Source of the DNA: Mycolicibacterium sp. CBMA 247
GTDB taxonomy: Bacteria > Actinomycetota > Actinomycetes > Mycobacteriales > Mycobacteriaceae
Assembly (NCBI RefSeq): GCF_009729095.1
Contig: NZ_VTGX01000002.1
Location: 930,001-994,000 of the forward strand
DNA: 64,000 nt
Direction: 5' to 3'
The translations under genes were made by a program, and so were the position numbers. Under the pieces are notes generated by a model, which was given only the letters and a program-made list of their open reading frames with translations, ran no database searches and was not told where the DNA came from. Positions 55,589-64,000 of the stretch are shown one piece after another. Numbering within the stretch: position 1 is the first letter of the stretch; each line of letters begins with the position of its first letter.

Positions 55589-57823
55589 TCAAGACTTGGG
55601 AGGCAGGCCATTGATTCGGTTGAGGTCGTCGCGGAATGTTCCTATGAACGAGTCGATGGTGCCATACTTTGATGTATAGCTCAGTAATTGTGCGTTGTAA
55701 ATGGTTCTTTGATCAGATGGGATGTCTAGGGGCGATTTTAGTTGACCGGCATCATTGAGAAATTCGGGACTGAAGTGCGGATCCCATGCTGGCGCCATGC
55801 GGTTTGCGATTTCATACTGCGCATTAGCGACCATGCGTTGGACTTGGACGTCTGTTGCGCTGATGCCGGTATTTACTTTTCCGGTCGCGGGATCGATCTT
55901 TATGTCATCCAATGTGGGCGCGGGCCCGAGGAGGGCGTCGACTATCGGGGTTACACGGCCACCCTGCGGCACGTTGCCCAACGCCGTGTCGAGCCAGAGC
56001 TTGCGGTTGTCATATGATTCTTGTGCTGCTTTAAGGGCTGCGTCGCGCGAATTGTCGATATGCGCGGCACTCTCAAGGTTCGCGCCGCCATTAATTGCGC
56101 CGAGTAATCTCGCTGATGATTGTAGATCGTCTAGGCGTTTATCTGTGGTGACAAGGTCCGGATTTGATTTTGCAAGATCGGCAAATGAGTCCTGCAAATT
56201 TAGGGCGTGTTCGTATGCCGCCTTGTTGAAATGCTCTGCAGCAACGTTGTCTGAATCGATAACAGCGAAGAGGCGCTTTGTGTTGTCCATATTGCCCTCA
56301 AGGTTGTCGATAGGTTGAAACCCATGCTGTGAATCGTAGTGCTCGCCAACCATCTGCAATTGATAGGGTTCTAGTCCAGTTCCGTACGCTCGGACGAGTT
56401 CTTCATTAATTTGACCAAGTGTTTTGTCGCCGGGAAGGTCGAGCAGGCCTGATCCAGGGTCACCAAGATATTTAGCGTAAATATTCGCGGTGTCTGCTGC
56501 GAGTTCAGATTCTCCGGCTGGCGCGTCCTTTGTCCACTCGAACAGGGATCCCGCTGCCTCCCCCTTATCGCCCCACGCGTGGTGATTGACATCATGCAGA
56601 AAGTCCTGACCTTTGTCGCTGTTTAAGTGGTCATATATAACCTCGTGGTCCGGGCTCACGGCGGAGAAGACATCCGAGACTGCGGGGTCAAGGTAAGGAT
56701 CGCGACCAACTTCTTGGCCATTGCTCGCGGGATCCTTCTCCCAGATGGGCGCATCCATCATCCTGTCGGCCTTGCCAATCAACGCTCGGTCAAGTTCAGT
56801 GCCCTTTTGCAGAGAGTCGTCTCCGCTCTTGACGATGTTGGCGATGTCACGCGTCTGGTCGGTGTAGAGGACTCCCGACGAATTCAGTGCTTTGGTCACG
56901 CTTTCCGGTAACTTGTCTGACCCGCCACGCGTCATATTGGCGGGATCGTCCAGAGCCTCTTGTTCGGTCTTGGTGGTCGGGAACTCCACGTCTTTATTGC
57001 TCATCAGCTGCCAGGAGTTCGGGATGATGTCGCCGTGCTCGCCTAGTTGGTCACGTACTTCCTTGAGGCGCTCCACCGACATGCCATGCTGCTGAGCCTG
57101 CATCTGGCTCAGGTACGCGCCTTGCTCCACGGTCAGTTTTTGCCCCGGGGTGATGCCACTGAGGGCATCGTCAACGCGGGCTGCCGCGTCCTTGTTTCCG
57201 CCGAGCGCATCTTGAACATCTTGTTCTGCCTGCTTATGGACGTCATCCTGGTCCGGTTTACCGTCACCGTCTTTGTCCTCCTTGAGGCCCTCGGCGTCCT
57301 TCTTCTCGGATCCAGGCGCAAACTTCTGGTTCGTCAGCGCATCGAACTCACCCCTGAGGCCGGTGACGCGCATACCGATGGCGAACATGTCCTTGTTGGC
57401 GTTCTGGACGGTGTTGTTGACCTGGGTGATGCCTTGGTTGGCGATCGGGATGAGCTTGCGTTCCCGGTCTTGGGCGTTGGTGGCAGGCAGCGAGGCGACC
57501 ATGCTGTCGACCCAGGACTTCGTGGCATTGAGCTGCGTGCGCCCGGCCGTGACGACATTGGCGGCATTCGTGACTTCGTTCGCCATCTTCTTGTCGAGGC
57601 CAGCCAGCTTCTCGTACACGCCGGCGTGTTCTTTGTTGGCTGCGGCGTAGGCCTGAGACCCGGAGCCCTGCCAGCGATCGTCAGGCGCGGCCGATTCGAT
57701 GGTGGACTTCATGGCCATGAGCTTCGAACTGCCGTCGTGCTGGCTGCCGTCGGTGGGTGTACCTACTCCGAAGGTTTCTCGCGCTTTCGACCACGTTGAA
57801 TAGAAGCCATCAAGCGCGCTCAC
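55589..57823 (-). CDS. EspA/EspE-like type VII secretion substrate with variable C-terminal domain
   Basis: This 744-residue protein starts MSALDGFYSTWSKARETFGVG. An alpha-helical hairpin region follows with the W-x-G motif DRWQGSGSQAY (Trp51) and KEHAGVYEKLAGLDKKMANEV, as in EspA/EspE-family ESX substrates; there is no Sec signal. A calcium-loop-like DKDGDGKPDQDD (183-194) is in the linker. The C-terminal 355 residues are duplicated in the lipoprotein downstream. G+C falls from about 65% in the 5' part to 40-45% in the 3' part (single-line hand counts), pointing to a mosaic gene. GAGGGGGA precedes the GTG start. Secretion and toxicity are inferences. Confidence 0.78.
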   Translation of the reverse strand: MSALDGFYSTWSKARETFGVGTPTDGSQHDGSSKLMAMKSTIESAAPDDRWQGSGSQAYAAANKEHAGVYEKLAGLDKKMANEVTNAANVVTAGRTQLNATKSWVDSMVASLPATNAQDRERKLIPIANQGITQVNNTVQNANKDMFAIGMRVTGLRGEFDALTNQKFAPGSEKKDAEGLKEDKDGDGKPDQDDVHKQAEQDVQDALGGNKDAAARVDDALSGITPGQKLTVEQGAYLSQMQAQQHGMSVERLKEVRDQLGEHGDIIPNSWQLMSNKDVEFPTTKTEQEALDDPANMTRGGSDKLPESVTKALNSSGVLYTDQTRDIANIVKSGDDSLQKGTELDRALIGKADRMMDAPIWEKDPASNGQEVGRDPYLDPAVSDVFSAVSPDHEVIYDHLNSDKGQDFLHDVNHHAWGDKGEAAGSLFEWTKDAPAGESELAADTANIYAKYLGDPGSGLLDLPGDKTLGQINEELVRAYGTGLEPYQLQMVGEHYDSQHGFQPIDNLEGNMDNTKRLFAVIDSDNVAAEHFNKAAYEHALNLQDSFADLAKSNPDLVTTDKRLDDLQSSARLLGAINGGANLESAAHIDNSRDAALKAAQESYDNRKLWLDTALGNVPQGGRVTPIVDALLGPAPTLDDIKIDPATGKVNTGISATDVQVQRMVANAQYEIANRMAPAWDPHFSPEFLNDAGQLKSPLDIPSDQRTIYNAQLLSYTSKYGTIDSFIGTFRDDLNRINGLPPKS

Positions 57824-57879
57824 AGAACGTCCCCCTCGACAGTCCCCGACAGTTAACCGTCAGTATCTCAGCACGTGGA

Positions 57880-60641
<2,762 letters not shown>

Positions 60642-60647
60642 AAGATT

Positions 60648-60659
60648 GTGAGTACTCAC
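60648..60659. promoter_or_regulatory. GTGAGTACTCAC palindrome: TetR operator candidate
   Basis: This perfect 12-bp palindrome lies just upstream of the leaderless promoter (TAGCGT at 60669-60674, 7 nt before the ATG) of the amidohydrolase-TetR operon. Its centre is about 29 bp before the predicted transcription start, overlapping the -35 region, where bound repressor would block RNA polymerase. The TetR encoded at the end of the operon is the obvious candidate. Confidence 0.6.
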
Positions 60660-60681
60660 TTTCTGATCTAGCGTTGCCGTC

Positions 60682-62463
60682 ATGTCCTATGACGTCATCG
60701 TTCGCAACGGTTTGTGGTTCGACGGCACCGGCGCCCGCCCGCAGGTCCGTACGCTGGGAATTCGCGACGGAGTGGTGGCCGCCGTATCGGCCACCCCGCT
60801 CGACGAGACCGGCTGCCCGGATGTCATCGACGCGGGTGGCAAATGGGTGCTGCCCGGCTTTATCGACGTCCACACCCACTACGACGCGGAGGTCCTGCTC
60901 GACCCAGGCCTGCGGGAATCGGTGCGGCACGGGGTGACCACCGTGCTGCTGGGCATGTGCTCGTTGTCGACGGTCTACGCCGACGCCGATGACGCTGCCG
61001 ACCTGTTCAGCCGCGTCGAGGCGGTCCCACGCCAGTTCGTCGTGGGCGCCTTGCAGCAACACAAGGCCTGGTCGGGTCCGGCTGAATACGTGAGGGCCAT
61101 CGACGCGCTGCCGTTGGGCCCGAATATCGCCTCACTGTTGGGACATTCGGATCTGCGGGCTTCGGTGCTGGGGCTGGACCGGGCTACCACCCGCGGTGTC
61201 ATTCCGACCGACGCCGAACTGGAAACCATGGCGGCCAAGCTCGACGAGGCCCTCGAAGCGGGGATGCTCGGCATGTCCGGGATGGACGCGGCGATCGACA
61301 AGCTCGACGGGGACCGGTTCCGGTCCCGTGCGCTGCCGTCGACGTTCGCTACCTGGCGGGAACGCCGCAGGCTGATCAAGGTGCTGCGCAAGCGCGGCCG
61401 GATGCTGCAGAGTGCACCGAATGTGGCCAAAGTTCATGAGGCACTGAACTTCTTCCTGGAGAGCAGCGGACAGTTCGGCCGCCGTCGGGGCGTGCGGATG
61501 AGCCTGCTGGTATCGGCCGACGCCAAGTCCTCGCCCGCTGCGGTACGGGTGCTGGGGCCGGGAACCCGGCTGCTCAACCGAATCCTGGGCGCCAACGTGC
61601 GTTTCCAGCATCTGCCGGTGCCGTTCGAATTGTATTCGGACGGAATCGATCTGCCGGTCTTCGAGGAGTTCGGTGCCGGTACCGCCGCCTTGCATCTCAA
61701 AGACCAACTCGAGCGCAACAAGCTGCTCGCCGACCCCGAATACCGCCGCCGGTTCCGCAAGTCCTTCGACCGGCGCCGGCTCGGACCGACCCTGTGGCAC
61801 CGCGACTTCCACGACGCCACCATCGTCGAATGCCCCGACAAGACGCTGATCGGCAAGAGCTTCGGGCAGATCGCCGACGAGCGAGGCATCCATCCGCTCG
61901 ACGCCTTTTTAGACGTGCTCGTAGAAAATGGGGAACGGCGCGTCCGATGGACCACCATCGTGGCCAACGACCGTCCCAAGTACCTCGACAAGCTGGCCAA
62001 GGAACCGTCGGTACACATGGGTTTCTCGGATGCCGGTGCGCACCTGCGCAATATGGCGTTCTACAACTACCCGGTGCGACTGCTCAAGCGGGTGCGCGAC
62101 GCCCAGCTGGCCGGGCGGCCGTTCCTGACCACCGAACACGCCGTGCACCGGCTGACCGCCGAGGTGGCCGACTGGTTCGGCGTGCCGGCGGGCACGTTGC
62201 GCGAGGGGGACCGGGCCGACTTCGTGGTGATCGACCCGGCCGGCCTCAACGACGCGGTGGACGCGTACCACGAGGAGACGGTCCCGTTCTACGGTGGGCT
62301 GAGCCGCATGGTGAACCGCAACGACGACGCCATCGTGGCGACCGCCGTCAACGGCGCGGTGGTGTTCCGCAACGGCCAGTTCCGCGACGGTTATGGTGAG
62401 TCGGTGAAATCGGGTCGGTACCTGCGGGCGGGTGCCGAGCAACTGGACCACACGTCGGTCTGA
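60682..62463 (+). CDS. Amidohydrolase, N-acyl-D-amino-acid deacylase-like
   Basis: This 593-residue metal-dependent hydrolase has YDVIVRNGLWFDGTG at the N-terminus, the metal motif LPGFIDVHTHYDAE (HxH), GVTTVLLGMCSLS, MGFSDAGAHLRNMAFY (distal Asp) and the C-terminal GDRADFVVIDPAGL. The length and layout fit D-aminoacylase-type (amidohydrolase 3) proteins that are common in mycobacteria as presumed amide or lactone hydrolases. The substrate is unknown. ATG follows TAGCGT by 7 nt. The TetR gene follows 1 nt after its stop, so expression is probably self-contained and substrate-induced. Confidence 0.88.
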   Translation: MSYDVIVRNGLWFDGTGARPQVRTLGIRDGVVAAVSATPLDETGCPDVIDAGGKWVLPGFIDVHTHYDAEVLLDPGLRESVRHGVTTVLLGMCSLSTVYADADDAADLFSRVEAVPRQFVVGALQQHKAWSGPAEYVRAIDALPLGPNIASLLGHSDLRASVLGLDRATTRGVIPTDAELETMAAKLDEALEAGMLGMSGMDAAIDKLDGDRFRSRALPSTFATWRERRRLIKVLRKRGRMLQSAPNVAKVHEALNFFLESSGQFGRRRGVRMSLLVSADAKSSPAAVRVLGPGTRLLNRILGANVRFQHLPVPFELYSDGIDLPVFEEFGAGTAALHLKDQLERNKLLADPEYRRRFRKSFDRRRLGPTLWHRDFHDATIVECPDKTLIGKSFGQIADERGIHPLDAFLDVLVENGERRVRWTTIVANDRPKYLDKLAKEPSVHMGFSDAGAHLRNMAFYNYPVRLLKRVRDAQLAGRPFLTTEHAVHRLTAEVADWFGVPAGTLREGDRADFVVIDPAGLNDAVDAYHEETVPFYGGLSRMVNRNDDAIVATAVNGAVVFRNGQFRDGYGESVKSGRYLRAGAEQLDHTSV

Positions 62464-62464
62464 G

Positions 62465-63046
62465 ATGGCCAGAACCCAGCAGCAGCGTCGTGAGGAAACC
62501 GTGGCGCGCCTGCTCGACGCCAGCATCGACACCATCGTCGAGGTCGGGTACGCGCGGGCGTCGGCAGCGGTGATCGCCCGGCGCGCCAAGGTCTCCGACG
62601 GCGCGCTGTTCCGGCATTTCCCCACCATGGGGGATTTCATGGCGGCCACCGCGCACGAGGTGGCCCGCCGGCAGTTGGAGCTGTTCGCAAAACTGGTCAC
62701 CGACATCCCGGCCGAACAGCCGCCGCTGGAGGCGGTGCTGACGATCGTTCGCGATCTCACCGGCAACGACACCAACGCGGTCATACACGAGCTGATGGTG
62801 GCCGCCCGCACTGACGAAAAGCTGCGGGCCGCACTGCGGGACGTGTTCTCCGAATACGCGGCCAACATCTATGCGACCGCCAGGACGATGCCGGGATCCG
62901 ACCAGATCCCCGAGGCCGAACTGACCGCGGCGGTCACCATCGCGATCAATACCTTCGACGGGGCGGCGATCTTCCGGCCGGTGTTGCCGCAGCCCGAACT
63001 CGACCACGGCCGGATCGCGCTGCTGACCGAACTGCTCAGCCGCTAA
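62465..63046 (+). CDS. TetR-family transcriptional regulator
   Basis: This 193-residue regulator has an N-terminal helix-turn-helix (ARLLDASIDTIVEVGYARASAAVIARRAKVSDGALFRHFPTM, about 11-52, given here as one continuous domain) and a C-terminal helical ligand pocket. It is translated 1 nt after the amidohydrolase stop, an arrangement typical of a local repressor sensing the enzyme's substrate. The palindrome at 60648-60659 is its likely operator. The ATG at 62465 is preferred over an upstream in-frame start inside the amidohydrolase gene. Its stop overlaps that of the convergent DUF2304 gene by 4 nt. Confidence 0.9.
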   Translation: MARTQQQRREETVARLLDASIDTIVEVGYARASAAVIARRAKVSDGALFRHFPTMGDFMAATAHEVARRQLELFAKLVTDIPAEQPPLEAVLTIVRDLTGNDTNAVIHELMVAARTDEKLRAALRDVFSEYAANIYATARTMPGSDQIPEAELTAAVTIAINTFDGAAIFRPVLPQPELDHGRIALLTELLSR

Positions 63047-63393
63047 TCGATCGGATCCTCGTCCGGCACCCGGACATTCTGCAGCGCCACGGCCCGGGCC
63101 AGCCGGGCATAGCGCAGTTCGATGTCCTTGAACCGCATGTAGGCACTCAGCGTCACGAACGCGAACGCGATGATCAGCAGGTACTCCATCAGGTCGGTAC
63201 CGCGTTTGACCCCAAGCCAATTGGCCACCACCGTGGTGTCATCCGGGCGCAGGATCGCGTACACGCCGGTGATGACGAACAGCACGTAACCGACCTTCAC
63301 CCAGGCTTTGGTGCGGGCGTTGCCGCGGGAGCGCAGCAGGTAGACCAGCAGCACCAGCACCGAGATGATCAGTAGCGCCTGGATCCAGTTCAC
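63043..63393 (-). CDS. DUF2304 membrane protein (Rv3632-like)
   Basis: This 116-residue protein has three membrane helices (WIQALLIISVLVLLVYLL at 3-20, VGYVLFVITGVYAIL near 33-48, MEYLLIIAFAFVTLSAYM near 69-86) and a cytoplasmic tail (FKDIELRYARLARAVAL), as in DUF2304 proteins. In M. tuberculosis and relatives such a protein activates or anchors the adjacent polyprenyl-phosphate glycosyltransferase. Here GTG overlaps the stop of that glycosyltransferase gene (GTGA), so the two are coupled. Confidence 0.88.
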   Translation of the reverse strand: MNWIQALLIISVLVLLVYLLRSRGNARTKAWVKVGYVLFVITGVYAILRPDDTTVVANWLGVKRGTDLMEYLLIIAFAFVTLSAYMRFKDIELRYARLARAVALQNVRVPDEDPID

Positions 63394-64000
63394 CGGGTCG
63401 GCCTCCCGCGCAACAGCCCGTCGAAGAGGATGTTCACCCCGTTGAGCAGAGGCTGACCCTTCGACTTCGAATAGTCGGTGTAGAGGATCTCGACCGGTTC
63501 CTCGGCTACCCGCCAACGGTTTTGGTACGCCAGGGCGATGAATTCGCCGGCGTGACTCATGCCGTTCATGGTGAGGTTGAGTTCGTCGGCGACCTCTTTG
63601 TCGAACACCCGCAGGCCGTTGTGCGCGTCGGTGAGTCCGAGCGCCCGGCTCTGCGGGCTCAGGAATGCCGCGGCCCGCAAGATGATCCGCTTGAGTGGCG
63701 GCGTGTGTGTGACGACCCCGGCGAAGCGGGTGCCGATCACCAGATCGACCTGATCGGTGTCGAACCGGTCGACCATCCGCACCACATCCTTGACCTGGTG
63801 CTGGCCGTCGGCGTCGAAGGTGGCGAACAGCTTGGCGCCGGGACGGCTTCTGGCGTATTCCACGCCGGTCTGGATCGCCGCACCCTGGCCGAGGTTCACC
63901 GGATGACGCACCACGTGCGCACCGGCCGCCAGCGCCTGGTCGCCGGTGTCGTCGCGGCTGCCGTCGTCCACACACACCACGTGAGGGAAAACCGAGCGCA
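63390..64000 (-). CDS. Family 2 glycosyltransferase, dolichyl-phosphate-mannose-synthase-like (5' end cut by window)
   Basis: The visible 203 codons cover most of a GT-A fold. They include HVVCVDDGSRDDT (nucleotide site), HPVNLGQGAAIQTGVEYAR, KLFATFDADGQHQ (DxD-type metal motif), GTRFAGV and GLTDAHNGLRVFDKEV. No C-terminal membrane helices follow; the paired DUF2304 protein may supply membrane attachment. It likely transfers a sugar from a nucleotide donor to polyprenyl phosphate, and the H37Rv counterpart Rv3631 is placed in arabinogalactan/galactosamine metabolism. The frame stays open to the window edge, so the true start is outside. Confidence 0.88.
   Translation of the reverse strand, partial: RSVFPHVVCVDDGSRDDTGDQALAAGAHVVRHPVNLGQGAAIQTGVEYARSRPGAKLFATFDADGQHQVKDVVRMVDRFDTDQVDLVIGTRFAGVVTHTPPLKRIILRAAAFLSPQSRALGLTDAHNGLRVFDKEVADELNLTMNGMSHAGEFIALAYQNRWRVAEEPVEILYTDYSKSKGQPLLNGVNILFDGLLRGRPTR

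Overview
The window is high-GC actinobacterial DNA and almost certainly a chromosomal segment of a rapidly growing mycobacterium (Mycolicibacterium type). The evidence is WhiB4, MarP, PonA2, a Crp of the Rv3676 type, a 6C RNA, a zinc-finger-less TopA with a Lys/Ala tail, and a gene order that, as I recall M. tuberculosis H37Rv, follows Rv3695 down to Rv3631 in inverted orientation. No species can be named from the sequence. Many starts are leaderless, with a TANNNT -10 box 6-8 nt before the initiator, which is also typical of mycobacteria.

Layout. 1-2.8 kb: the edge of a drug-efflux MFS gene with its TetR regulator, and a divergent RDD / SpoIIM-family membrane pair. 2.9-7.9 kb: a five-gene minus-strand operon (GPDPase-like membrane protein, DUF4129, DUF4350, MoxR ATPase, DUF58). 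7.9-11.8 kb: SIMPL protein, YqeY-like protein, thioesterase, SRPBCC protein, a Ser/Thr kinase and tRNA-Pro(CGG). 12-17.2 kb: PonA2, metallophosphoesterase and a Cds1-like PLP enzyme, with whiB4 divergent. 17.3-22.7 kb: an accessory-looking four-gene cluster (PucR/CdaR regulator, group IV PLP decarboxylase, amino-acid permease, cytoplasmic class-A-beta-lactamase-fold hydrolase). 22.7-35.3 kb: a conserved block of Get3-like ATPases, RidA, MBL hydrolase, Crp, Nth, thioredoxin-like protein, NUDIX, MarP, EphE, holin-like protein, secreted protease and Acs. 35.4-42.4 kb: a degenerate Fic-like protein, an Ms1/MTS2823-type RNA, a HAD phosphatase, the 6C RNA and a Tad-like pilus operon. 42.4-53.3 kb: Rv3651 homologue, MrfA/SftH-type helicase, cspA, topA, a membrane adenylate cyclase, DNA polymerase III delta' and tRNA-Thr(CGT). 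53.3-57.9 kb: a variable islet. 57.9-64 kb: Rv3635-like membrane protein, GalE, an amidohydrolase with its TetR regulator, DUF2304 and a glycosyltransferase cut by the window end.

The most interesting region is 54.2-57.8 kb. A 744-residue protein with an EspA/EspE-like (ESX/type VII) N-terminus has a GC-rich 5' end and a much AT-richer 3' end. A lipoprotein gene directly downstream encodes a second copy of its C-terminal domain, followed by a small frameshifted membrane gene. This resembles a polymorphic-effector locus with a paralogous partner. Other points for a second look: a near-perfect CRP site over the predicted promoter of the Ms1-type RNA; inverted repeats upstream of the 6C RNA; the PucR cluster; the Fic-like protein that has lost its catalytic histidine; two tad genes with no usable start codon; and two families of dispersed intergenic repeats (long hairpins between convergent genes and a 30-bp element 3 nt after stop codons).
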